NCBI GenBank assembly: GCA_030039035.1
Contig: JASHQQ010000151.1
Coordinates: 1-46,951 of the forward strand
Direction of reading: 5' to 3'
Length of the DNA stretch: 46,951 bases
Origin: Acidobacteriaceae bacterium
GTDB taxonomy: Bacteria > Acidobacteriota > Terriglobia > Terriglobales > Acidobacteriaceae
Both the position numbers and the translations under genes were made by a program. Shown here piece by piece: positions 16,994-24,870 of this stretch. Position 1 is the stretch's first letter. Each line of letters starts with the position of its first letter. The notes beneath the pieces were generated by a model that did not search any database, had not been told where the DNA came from, and saw nothing but the letters and a program-made list of their open reading frames with translations.

Positions 16994-18001
16994 TCACGCA
17001 TTGGCGACTGCCTGGCCCAGATAGATGTGAAACCGCGATGGGGCGCGCCTTCCTGCAATTCGCGCGAACAACGGGCGCAGCGCCCAGCGCCATCCGTACC
17101 ACGGGGAATACCGCTGCCACCGTATTCCGAGCGACTCCAGATCTGCCAGCCGCTTCGGCGTCAGGTATTGCTGCCCACCCATGGCTCCCTCATTGGTCCC
17201 GAACCTGCGCAGGAACTCCGCGGACTTTTCCCGCACCATCGCCTGTCCGTCGGATTCGCGACGATAGGTCGGCGAATCGACGATGAGAATGGCGCCATGC
17301 GGCGCGAGCACGCGCAACGCTTCGCGAATCGTGCGCCGGTAATCCGGGGAATAGTGAAAGGACGCGTTGAAGATGGCAAGATCGAATTGACCGGCGGCAA
17401 AGGGCAGATGATCCATATCCGCCTGGAACCGTGGAAACATCGCCCCGAGCGCGGACTCGAAGTGCCGTGCCGCTCCCAGGCCGTCGCCCGCGTCCACGCT
17501 GATATCGACGGCAACAGGAGCGTGGCCGGCCAGCGCCAGACGATAACTCATCCAGCAGTTGCCGGCGCCGAGATCGAGGGTCGTCAGGCGCCTCCGTCGC
17601 GACCGGCGCATTTGCTCGGGAAACAGGTGAGTTAGCAAAAAGCCAAAGCTGCGCGCCCGTATCTTCCATTGCCCGGTAAAGAGACCCGATGTGTCCTGCC
17701 ATGGCAGAGCCAGATAAAAGCTGCGTTCTTCGGAGCAGCGCCCTTCCAGCCTGCGAACTTTCTCGTAGGCAGACAGCGAAGCTTCGATCCTTGCGGCGCG
17801 CCCCGGCCGCATGGCTCTCCGGATTCCATCGAACTTCCCGATTCTCAGACCGCAGCGTACGCACTTGGGAGCACATTCACCAAGGTTCGTTGCCGGGACG
17901 CAATCTGTTACCGCGCCGGCACACGCGGGGCAGCGCAGAGCGACGGGAACCAGGTCGTCCCGCAGCTCGTTGCTGCAATCCGGCTGGGCGATGGCGCTCA
18001 T
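16994..18001 (-). CDS. Zinc-ribbon plus SAM-dependent methyltransferase
   Basis: 335 residues from the ATG at 18001, overlapping the upstream stop (ATGA). Residues 20-55 hold a four-cysteine zinc ribbon (C24, C27, C47, C50: RCPAC and CVRCG), and a class I methyltransferase follows with TLDLGAGNCWMSYRLA at 140-155. Later elements are AVDISVD, FDLAIFNASFHYSPDYRRTIREALRVLAPHGAILIVDSP and a tail ending SRFHIYLGQAVANA. Zinc-ribbon methyltransferases of this layout often act in nucleoside-sugar or small-molecule pathways, but that is only a general tendency. It is fifth-in-order with neighbours that share 4-base overlaps or 8-base gaps. The longer frame to 18169 overlaps the next methyltransferase and was rejected. 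Confidence 0.9.
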   Translation of the reverse strand: MSAIAQPDCSNELRDDLVPVALRCPACAGAVTDCVPATNLGECAPKCVRCGLRIGKFDGIRRAMRPGRAARIEASLSAYEKVRRLEGRCSEERSFYLALPWQDTSGLFTGQWKIRARSFGFLLTHLFPEQMRRSRRRRLTTLDLGAGNCWMSYRLALAGHAPVAVDISVDAGDGLGAARHFESALGAMFPRFQADMDHLPFAAGQFDLAIFNASFHYSPDYRRTIREALRVLAPHGAILIVDSPTYRRESDGQAMVREKSAEFLRRFGTNEGAMGGQQYLTPKRLADLESLGIRWQRYSPWYGWRWALRPLFARIAGRRAPSRFHIYLGQAVANA

Positions 18002-18819
18002 TGAGGGCTCCTGACAAAGTCGAGAAGCACATGGTCGCCCAGACAGCGAAGACCCGGCAGGTGCGAAAACCAGCGGTCGAGCGTAGCAAGCGCCGTTAAC
18101 AGTTTTCGCCTTGGCCGGATGAAAGCCTCGCAATAAGATGGCGGAACGAAAACACCGATGCCGCGCCATCCGCGCAAGGCGAAGTGCGGAGCGAATGCGG
18201 CCCGGGCCTCACCTGCCGACTTGTAGAAAAGATTCACGGGGTGTTCATCGATGTGGGCAAGAACGCGCCCGGAGTTGCGTCGAAACGCCGCGCGTCTTTT
18301 GCCGCGAAGCAGGAAGTAGAGCATTTCCCAGGGGCAGACGCGGCCCATGATGCAGAGCAGAAAATGGCCGCCTGGTCTCACCAGCCGACTGAGCTGGGCT
18401 GCGAAGGACGACCAGTCGCGAAGGCAATTCATTCCGGAGAAATTGGAGAAGGCTCCGTCGAATCTCCCATCCAGCAATTCGAGCTGCTCGTTGCGCAAAA
18501 CTTCAAACGTAACATCACGAAGCAAGGTTTCCGAGAGCAGCCGCTGTTTGGCCACTCCGATCATTCGCGAAGATGAGTCGAAGGCCGTCACCTGCACGCC
18601 ACGTGTGCCCAATCCCAGCGCATCCTCGCCCGTGCCGCAATTGAGTTCGAGAACGTGGCTGCCGGGACGGAAGATGCGATAGAGCTGGCGCGTAACCTGG
18701 GCGCGCTGGGCCATTCCGATCGCCGATTTCGTGAAGATGCGGTCGTATTCGCGCGCAATAAAGTCGAACGGCTCGATGGAAGCGCCGATCACGTCAAAAG
18801 ATATAGCTCTGGAACTCAT
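17998..18819 (-). CDS. SAM-dependent class I methyltransferase
   Basis: 273 residues from the ATG at 18819, which overlaps the radical SAM stop by 4 bases. Motif I is VLELNCGTGEDALGLG (about 56-71), followed by VTAFDSSSRMIGVA and FDGAFSNFSGMNCL, a Methyltransf_25/UbiE-like core. The C-terminal half has LVRPGGHFLLCIMGRVCPWEMLYFLLRGKRRAAFRR, which contains a hydrophobic and basic stretch that might sit on a membrane, and AFIRPRRKLLTALATLDRWF. This may suit a lipid-linked substrate, but that is inference. It sits between two B12-type radical SAM genes, and its start and stop are both coupled to neighbours. Confidence 0.88.
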   Translation of the reverse strand: MSSRAISFDVIGASIEPFDFIAREYDRIFTKSAIGMAQRAQVTRQLYRIFRPGSHVLELNCGTGEDALGLGTRGVQVTAFDSSSRMIGVAKQRLLSETLLRDVTFEVLRNEQLELLDGRFDGAFSNFSGMNCLRDWSSFAAQLSRLVRPGGHFLLCIMGRVCPWEMLYFLLRGKRRAAFRRNSGRVLAHIDEHPVNLFYKSAGEARAAFAPHFALRGWRGIGVFVPPSYCEAFIRPRRKLLTALATLDRWFSHLPGLRCLGDHVLLDFVRSPQ

Positions 18820-20225
18820 AAATCCGGGCTCTCATTCCGCAGGAATGCCGCCTGCAGCTCCCTGTGTTCGTTCGCGATCTCCGCCCGCAGCGATTCCGTC
18901 TCGCCCTGCCGGGCCGGGTCGCGGGCAATCTGCACAAGGTCGACTTCGTGCCGCAATAACCGGTTGGCGATCTGGTATGTGCCGCCGTTTTGCCTTCCGG
19001 CGATCTCAAGGTCGCGGTCGGAGCTCTCGGCCCATGGGCGAATTTGCCGGACAAGACCCTGCTCCTCGGCTCGCTTGAAATAAGGTGTCCCCTTGATCGG
19101 ATAGGCCACCGTAGTCAGAAAGACGTCGGGCTGGGAAACGCGGACGTGTTCTATGGTTGCTTCAATATCCTCCAGCGCTTCCCCCTCGTAGCCCCACATC
19201 AGAAACATGCCGGTTTTGATTCCATGATCACGGCACAAACGGACTGCGTGCCGGACCTGTCCGATGGTGACTCCGCGCTTCATGCGGTCCAGAATCGTTT
19301 GCGAACCGCTCTCCGACCCGATCCAGAGGCGGAAACACCCCAAGTCAGCCAGCGTGCGAATCACATCTTCATTCAGCCTGTCAGCGCGAGAGATACATTC
19401 GAATGGAATGCGCAAGGACCTGGCGCGCACTTGCTCATGCCACTCCCGCAGCCATCCATGATGAATGGTGAACACATCGTCGGCGATCCATAACATATCC
19501 GGCTTGTAGCGATGGATGAGCCACTCCAGTTCGTCGGCAACGAGTTGCGGCTTGCGGCGGCGGTGCGTGTGCCCGTACACCTGGTGGCTGCACCACTCGC
19601 ATCGGTAAGGGCACCCGCGGGCAGTGATCAGCGAGACTGAGCCCATTCCATGATGGGTTCGCCAGGCGCCGATGTAACGCTCGATCTCAATGGCGTCACG
19701 CGCCGGCCACGGCTGGGCGTCGAGGTCGGGAATCTGCGGCCGCGGCGGAGTGCCGATGGCGGCTCCGTTCTTATCGAGAAACGCAATTCCCTTCACGGTG
19801 CGCAGCAGATCGATGTCTTCGAACGTGGGCAGACCTAGCAACTCTTGCAACGTTAATTCGCCTTCGCCGATCGCGACAATGTCGGCTCCGCAGCGCAGAT
19901 ATTCTTCGGTGTAAGCTCCGGGCTCGGGGCCGCCGACGATCGTCTTCCAGCCGTATTTCCTTGCTTCAGCGAGAATTCTCACGACATTGGAGCGAGTCAT
20001 CAGGTTTGCGTAGATGCCTAACACAGAAGGAGCCTGCTCCCGTAGCCGGGCGTACAAAAGCTCAGGCGTGGAGAAGGTGCTGTCGAAAACATCCACCGAA
20101 AACCCGCGCGAGCGCAGATAGGAGCAGATGTAGAGAATGCCCAATGGAGGGTAGGGCTTCATAATCTGCTGTTCCTTGGGGTCGGCGGAGAGAAAATAGC
20201 CGTGCGTCAGCAGCAGGTCGCTCAT
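18816..20225 (-). CDS. B12-binding-domain radical SAM protein (second of three)
   Basis: 469 residues from the ATG at 20225, with GGAGA nine bases upstream. The N-terminus LLLTHGYFLSADPKEQQIMKPYPPLGILYICSYLRSRG begins a cobalamin-binding-like domain (to about 150), with GGPEPGAYTEEYL and ADIVAIGEGE. The radical SAM cluster is C205-C209-C212 (ARGCPYRCEWCSH). The later core shows MLWIADDVF, LWIGSESGSQTIL and MFLMWGYEGE. The C-terminal region ends in a charged helix, REL QAAFLRNE. It is closely similar in layout to the next gene upstream, including the HDP/ADPK turn before PYPPLG, so the two are likely paralogues. Its stop overlaps the methyltransferase start. Confidence 0.92.
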   Translation of the reverse strand: MSDLLLTHGYFLSADPKEQQIMKPYPPLGILYICSYLRSRGFSVDVFDSTFSTPELLYARLREQAPSVLGIYANLMTRSNVVRILAEARKYGWKTIVGGPEPGAYTEEYLRCGADIVAIGEGELTLQELLGLPTFEDIDLLRTVKGIAFLDKNGAAIGTPPRPQIPDLDAQPWPARDAIEIERYIGAWRTHHGMGSVSLITARGCPYRCEWCSHQVYGHTHRRRKPQLVADELEWLIHRYKPDMLWIADDVFTIHHGWLREWHEQVRARSLRIPFECISRADRLNEDVIRTLADLGCFRLWIGSESGSQTILDRMKRGVTIGQVRHAVRLCRDHGIKTGMFLMWGYEGEALEDIEATIEHVRVSQPDVFLTTVAYPIKGTPYFKRAEEQGLVRQIRPWAESSDRDLEIAGRQNGGTYQIANRLLRHEVDLVQIARDPARQGETESLRAEIANEHRELQAAFLRNESPDL

Positions 20226-20255
20226 GGAACGATCTCCTTCGCCGAAAGGACACTT

Positions 20256-21776
20256 TCAGGCCATCGCCGCATCGGGAGCCTCGCATTCTCCGGGAACAAG
20301 GACGGACGTTTGCGGATAGATGGGAAGGCTCGTCGGCTGCGGCGCGCGGCAAACGCGCTCGAGTGCGTAGACTTGCCGCCACATCTGGCTTAGGCGATGA
20401 GGCGATCGTCGCCCGGCAGGCAGATGCTGCTGCGTGACCTCGAAGTGCAGCGCATTGCGAAGAGCGCGATAGAATTCGGTGCTGTAAGCCGAGCGGAACA
20501 TCATGCTCAGCTCGGCGCTATCGACCCAATTGCGTTTGGCGCCGAGCTGCCTGCTTACCCGCTCGTAGAAAACCGTGTTCGGTAACGGATAGGAGACGGA
20601 GACGCCGATCTCATCGGGCCTCGTGGCGCGCACTAACCCGATCGTTGCTTCGATCTCGCCGAGTCCTTCGCCAGGATAGCCGAACTGGAGAAAGTAGCAT
20701 GCCCGGATTCCGTGTTCGCCAAGCAATTGGCGGGCGCTCTTCACCGACTCGACGCGAAGACCCTTGTCCATGCTGTTCAGCACGCTTTGCGCGCCCGATT
20801 CGACTCCCATCCAGACCTCGTCGCAGCCGGCGCGCTTGAGGTTTGCCACCGTTTCCGGGCGCATGAGGTCGGCGCGGCTTTGAATCTTGAACGGGAGCAC
20901 CGCGCCGCATTGCTGCATGGAGTCGGCAAATTGCCGCACCCAGCCGGCGTGCAGCGCAAAAATATCGTCGGCAAACCACACATGCCCGATCCCATAAGTG
21001 GCCTTCAGTCCGGCGATCTCCGCGGCGACGGAAGCGGCCGGACGAAGCGAGTAACGATTGCCGAAGACCGGTTTCGCGCACCAATTGCAATGAAAAGGGC
21101 ATCCGCGGCTGGCCACGACATTCGTGGAGACATAGCCGCTGCTCCGCCGCCAGATATCCGCGTAGGCGGCGAGCGGCGCGAGGTCGCGAGCGGGCAATGG
21201 AAGCATCGAGAGGTCGCGCAGCGGCGGGCGGGAGGGCGTGCGGATCACCTGACGCGACGACGGATCGAGCCACGCGAGGCCGGGCAGATTCCACCCCGCA
21301 TCGCACCGGCCGCGCAGGATCGCATCGAGAAGCTCGCACGCGGTGAGCTCGCCCTCGCCGAGGAGGACCGCGTCGAATCCGTGATCCAGATACTCCGGGA
21401 CGTGGTCGGCCGCGTCGGAGCCGTGAACAAATACCTTTGCCCCTGCGGAGGAAGCTGCCGCGCCCATCTTCCAACCGAGTTCCCGCGAGCGCAGCAGGCA
21501 CATTTTGGAAAGAAAGTTGAAGCTGTCTTCGTAAACAAAAACCACTGCCGGGCGAAGCCGCTCGAGCGCGGAGTGAAACCCCGCTTCGGGATCATCGAGC
21601 ATGGTGTCGAAAACCGCCGTGCGGAAGCCCCTGGCACGAGCTGCCGCCGCCGCGTAAAGCGTGCCAAGGGGCGGATAGGGCTGGGCGCGCTGCCACTGTT
21701 TGGGGTCGTGCGCGAGGTGATAGGAGTGGGTGAACAGAACATCCACACGCTCGCCGCATTGGTGCGAATTACTCAT
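20256..21776 (-). CDS. B12-binding-domain radical SAM protein (first of three)
   Basis: 506 residues. I chose the ATG at 21776 because AGGAGG lies 12 bases upstream; the GTG at 21800 would swallow that site. The cobalamin-binding-like domain begins DVLFTHSYHLAHDPKQWQRAQPYPPLGTLY. The radical SAM cluster is C226-C230-C233 (SRGCPFHCNWCAK). Core motifs include VWFADDIFALHAGWV, DEVWMGVESGAQSVL and YFLQFGYPGEG. It is the first gene of the seven-gene minus-strand operon, 274 bases from the divergent HprK-like kinase start, and is followed by its probable paralogue after 30 bases. Proteins of this type act anaerobically on lipids, peptides or sugars; the target is not readable here. Confidence 0.92.
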   Translation of the reverse strand: MSNSHQCGERVDVLFTHSYHLAHDPKQWQRAQPYPPLGTLYAAAAARARGFRTAVFDTMLDDPEAGFHSALERLRPAVVFVYEDSFNFLSKMCLLRSRELGWKMGAAASSAGAKVFVHGSDAADHVPEYLDHGFDAVLLGEGELTACELLDAILRGRCDAGWNLPGLAWLDPSSRQVIRTPSRPPLRDLSMLPLPARDLAPLAAYADIWRRSSGYVSTNVVASRGCPFHCNWCAKPVFGNRYSLRPAASVAAEIAGLKATYGIGHVWFADDIFALHAGWVRQFADSMQQCGAVLPFKIQSRADLMRPETVANLKRAGCDEVWMGVESGAQSVLNSMDKGLRVESVKSARQLLGEHGIRACYFLQFGYPGEGLGEIEATIGLVRATRPDEIGVSVSYPLPNTVFYERVSRQLGAKRNWVDSAELSMMFRSAYSTEFYRALRNALHFEVTQQHLPAGRRSPHRLSQMWRQVYALERVCRAPQPTSLPIYPQTSVLVPGECEAPDAAMA

Positions 21777-21950
21777 CGTATCCGCGCGCCTCCTGCGCAC
21801 GCAAAACTCCCGGCGGGAAATGCCTTCTGTTTTCGTCCGGCCGCGTCATCCTGGCCGCACTTGAAGCGAGAATCGCGAAGCCGATGCACATCGAGCGTTG
21901 TGCCAGCCACCCTGCCATCGACCCGATTATCCGTGCCTCCCGGTCCCTGC

Positions 21951-21979
21951 TTGTCATCCGGTTGTCATCACTTTGTCAT
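21951..21979 (+). promoter_or_regulatory. Three 11-base direct repeats of TTGTCAT (Pho-box-like operator)
   Basis: The heptamer TTGTCAT occurs exactly at 21951, 21962 and 21973, each followed by four other bases. Two or more 11-base units of the form CTGTCAT plus four bases are the known binding pattern of PhoB, and one helical turn per repeat suits OmpR-family tandem dimers. TTGTCAT matches six of the seven consensus bases. It lies 72 bases upstream of the HprK-like gene in the divergent region of the glycan/radical SAM locus, with the repeats reading in the plus direction. No -10 box sits at the classical distance; TATTCT at 22018 is further off. Which regulator binds is inference. Confidence 0.55.
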
Positions 21980-22050
21980 TTCGGATCTGGCGCTCTTTTG
22001 CGGCACAGAAACCGCAGTATTCTGGCGCGGTAAGGTGAGATCAATCGAAC

Positions 22051-23046
22051 ATGACGATTCGCTTCGATGGCGATGAAACGCTGTTTCCGGTTGCGCTCGA
22101 GTTCAACGGCAGCGCGTGCCTGCTGCGCACGAATTCACGGCGCGTGGCGGAATTGGCAACGGCCTTCTTCCCGTTGCGCGGGGAAAGCCGGGAAGGACGC
22201 GTGCGCGCCCACCTCGTGCTTTTCGCAGAAGAGTCGGGAAGGTCCGCTTCCGCGAGCGGAAGGTTCCCGGTGTTTCGGGGAAGAAGGGAATATGTTCACG
22301 CCGACTACGGGAGATATGGCTCCATATGGTTCGACTTAAGGGCGAGGGAAATCCTTGGCAGCATCGCAAGCGCAGTGATTGCAGACGCACTCGTTTTCCG
22401 AAGCGCCGTCCTCGCGGTGATCGCCGGGATGCTGGCGCCAGCCCTGGAGATAGTGGCCATTCATGCCGGATGCGTGGTTCGTGGAGGCAAGGCCGTTCTG
22501 TTGGCGGCGCCATCAGGCATGGGAAAGTCGACGATGGCGTTAACTCTGGCGCGGCGCGGATGGGAACTATTGTCGGATGACTGGACCTTTGTGGGGGAAA
22601 AAGGCCGCGCGCTGCGAGCGTGGGGGATGTGGAGCTCGATGAAGCTGCTGCCCGATGCAACGAGGTTTTTCCCGGAGCTCGCCGCGATTTCGCCCGGCGT
22701 AGCGTTGAACGGCGAGAGCGCTTTTGAGGTGGATGCCTGGGAGACGTTTCATCTGGAACGCGCTGTCGATGCCGATCCGGCGGCAATCGTCCATCTGCTC
22801 CGCAACGAGGAGCATTTGGGGGAATCGCGATGCCGGATTGCGAAAAGCAACGCAGATGAAACGTACGGCGCATTGGTGCGAGAGATCGAGGAGCAGCCGC
22901 CGGAAATGACAGGGGAAGACGAGGCCCGGCGCGGAATCATGCGCCGGCTTTGCCGGCTCCCATCGTTTGAGGCGCGTTTTGGCGGCGCGCCGGCGGCGGT
23001 CGCCGAGGAGCTGGATGCTTTGCTCGCGGAGAAAATCTGTGCCTGA
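22051..23046 (+). CDS. HprK-like P-loop kinase (HPr-kinase-related)
   Basis: 331 residues from an ATG with AAGGTGAG about 12 bases upstream. The N-terminal 110 residues form a separate domain (VALEFNGSACLLRTNSRRVAELATAFF). The kinase core follows, with IVAIHAGCVV, the P-loop APSGMGKST (153-161) and LLSDDW (D176-D177), matching the HPr kinase/phosphorylase fold. No PTS or HPr gene is near. HprK-related kinases of this sort travel with nucleotidyltransferases of the NTP_transf_5 type in exopolysaccharide and some peptide-tailoring clusters, and this gene is followed by exactly such a gene. It may phosphorylate a protein or a sugar; the target is unknown. First gene of the plus-strand operon. 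Confidence 0.85.
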   Translation: MTIRFDGDETLFPVALEFNGSACLLRTNSRRVAELATAFFPLRGESREGRVRAHLVLFAEESGRSASASGRFPVFRGRREYVHADYGRYGSIWFDLRAREILGSIASAVIADALVFRSAVLAVIAGMLAPALEIVAIHAGCVVRGGKAVLLAAPSGMGKSTMALTLARRGWELLSDDWTFVGEKGRALRAWGMWSSMKLLPDATRFFPELAAISPGVALNGESAFEVDAWETFHLERAVDADPAAIVHLLRNEEHLGESRCRIAKSNADETYGALVREIEEQPPEMTGEDEARRGIMRRLCRLPSFEARFGGAPAAVAEELDALLAEKICA

Positions 23047-23536
23047 TGCGATTCCAATGCCGGTAGGAGAAGCCGCGTATTCGGCGACCGACCTGTTGCA
23101 CAGAAGGACTCCGCTGGTTCATCGATTTCATGCTGGCATGGACGGAACTTGCGTTGAAGTCGATACGAATTCGCCCTGGATGGGTCACGCCATCCGTGCA
23201 TTTGAGGCCCGGAATGCGTGCTACGGCCACAAATGGGCGAAGTGGGAAATTGAGGTGGAGGTCCGCGGAGAAGAAGAGTCGTGTTCTTCGCCGATGGACG
23301 AGGAGAGCGGTTATGAGACATGCAGCTTCGGGCCGAGCCGCTCCTGTCGCATGGAAGACGGTTCGTGGTTCGCGCATACTCCGCCGTCGATCGACGGCGT
23401 GGGATTCGTTCTTGTGACCGGCGATGGATTCCGCCAGGCGGCGAAGCTGAAGTTGTATCTCGATCTCGTTTCCCGATTGGTCTTGCAAGTGGATGCGTTC
23501 GGGTTACGCGCCAAAGACGGCGGGGCAGCGGCATGA
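23039..23536 (+). CDS. Small protein resembling the N-terminal domain of the HprK-like kinase
   Basis: 165 residues starting at a GTG at 23039 that overlaps the kinase stop and has GGAG seven bases upstream. The pattern around FHAGMDGTCVEVDTNSPWMGHAIRAFEA resembles VALEFNGSACLLRTNSRRVAELATAFF of the preceding kinase. Later parts (SWFAHTPPSIDGVGFVLVTG; FRQAAKLKLYLDLVSRLVLQVDA) also parallel it loosely, but there is no P-loop. I infer a kinase-less relative of that N-domain, possibly a regulator or partner of the kinase. In related clusters this slot is often filled by a PqqD-like binding protein, but I see no PqqD pattern here. Its stop overlaps the next start as ATGA. Confidence 0.72.
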   Translation: MPDAIPMPVGEAAYSATDLLHRRTPLVHRFHAGMDGTCVEVDTNSPWMGHAIRAFEARNACYGHKWAKWEIEVEVRGEEESCSSPMDEESGYETCSFGPSRSCRMEDGSWFAHTPPSIDGVGFVLVTGDGFRQAAKLKLYLDLVSRLVLQVDAFGLRAKDGGAAA

Positions 23537-24870
23537 GCCATCCATTCCTTGAGAAATGCGTACACGAGCTGCGCTTCGCGGTGGCCGATGACGCCGCGAG
23601 CCGGAAAAACCAGCGAGCGCAGCCCCTGAGCGCTTCTTCGACGCGCGACTGGAAGCGGCACATCGGCGTTCTGGATCGCGCGGGACTGACATTGCCGCTC
23701 TACGCCAGGCTGCTCGAACGCGGCGGGGAAGGAATGCTGCCGCGAGAGGCGATCGCCGCACTCGAAAAGCGCCGCGGGGACAACGCGCAACGAATGGAGG
23801 AGATGCTCGCGAGGTTCGGCGAGGCGACAAAAGCGCTGCGCCGCGCCGGAGTGCGGTTCGCTTGCGTGAAGGGGTTCAGCCTGATCCCGGAGTTTCTGCC
23901 GGAACTGTGGCAACGGCATCAGATCGACTTCGATTTCCTGATTCGCCCGGGCGAGGAGCCGCAAGCGCAACTCGCCCTCGGAGAGCTCGGTTTCAGGCTT
24001 ACCGCCGTGGATGGCGGCGAACGCAGGATGCGCGTGCCGGTCACGCGTGCGCTGGGTCACGATGCATATCTCTACGACCGCCAGGAGGGGCCTGCGATCG
24101 AGCTGCACTCGGCGTTCTGGGAAGCCAGCGCGATGGATTTCCCGCTGCGCTTGGCCGAAGACCCGCTCGATCGCGCCCAAATCCATGCGCACGGATCGGT
24201 GTCTTTTCCACGCCTCGCCCCGCATTCCGCATTTCTTTATCAGATTCTGCATGTGTTTCGTCATTTTCTCGGATCGTGGGCTCGGCCGCTTTGGATCTAC
24301 GAGATCGCGGCAAATATGAACCGCTTCCTGGACGACGAGGCGCGCTGGAATTGCGTACGCTGCCTGATCGCGAATGACGAGCGAATGGCCGATGCAGTCG
24401 GCCTGGTACTGCTCACGGCCCGCGACCTCTTTGCCTGCCCGATTCCGCCGGCGTTTCGTGACATTTGCGCGCCCGCCGCCGATTCTGCCATCGGGCTCTG
24501 GGTGCGTCGATACGCGCGGGAGTGGCTCCTTGCCGACATGCCGGGAAACAAGCTGAACCTGCTTCTGCACCGGCATTTCATCCGTGACGGTCGCGCGTGG
24601 AGGCGCCATCTTGCGGATCGATTGGCGCCGCGCCAAAAGAAACCCCGGCTTTGCGAAGGCATCGATCCCGTTGCGGAGAAGAGATTCGGTTATCGGATTG
24701 CCAACTTCTGCTTTCAGGCCGGGAGATTCACGCACCACCTCCGCGCCGGCGCCGGAGTTGCCCTTGCCGGCGCGCACTGGAGCCGGGAGTTGCGCGCGCA
24801 TCGTGCGGATCGCACTTGCGACGTGCCACGAACCGACGAGTCCAGGCGGTTGCAGCGGAGTCCCTCATGA
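23533..24870 (+). CDS. NTP_transf_5-type nucleotidyltransferase family protein
   Basis: 445 residues from the ATG at 23533, which overlaps the stop before it. The catalytic region shows VKGFSLIPEFLPELWQRHQIDFDFLI, with the K-G pair at 113-114 and the metal-binding pair D132 and D134. This is the pattern of the uncharacterised nucleotidyltransferase family PF14907, whose members sit beside HprK-like kinases in exopolysaccharide and peptide clusters. A conserved-looking histidine stretch follows later (HSAFLYQILHVFRHFLGSW). The C-terminal 120 residues are basic. The reaction could be nucleotidyl or phospho transfer to a protein or sugar; nothing here decides it. Stop overlaps the next start (ATGA). 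Confidence 0.85.
   Translation: MSHPFLEKCVHELRFAVADDAASRKNQRAQPLSASSTRDWKRHIGVLDRAGLTLPLYARLLERGGEGMLPREAIAALEKRRGDNAQRMEEMLARFGEATKALRRAGVRFACVKGFSLIPEFLPELWQRHQIDFDFLIRPGEEPQAQLALGELGFRLTAVDGGERRMRVPVTRALGHDAYLYDRQEGPAIELHSAFWEASAMDFPLRLAEDPLDRAQIHAHGSVSFPRLAPHSAFLYQILHVFRHFLGSWARPLWIYEIAANMNRFLDDEARWNCVRCLIANDERMADAVGLVLLTARDLFACPIPPAFRDICAPAADSAIGLWVRRYAREWLLADMPGNKLNLLLHRHFIRDGRAWRRHLADRLAPRQKKPRLCEGIDPVAEKRFGYRIANFCFQAGRFTHHLRAGAGVALAGAHWSRELRAHRADRTCDVPRTDESRRLQRSPS

Noticed and set aside
21769..21957. 62-residue minus-strand frame before the first radical SAM gene
   Set aside because: No ribosome site and only one weak hydrophobic stretch; probably part of the regulatory region.
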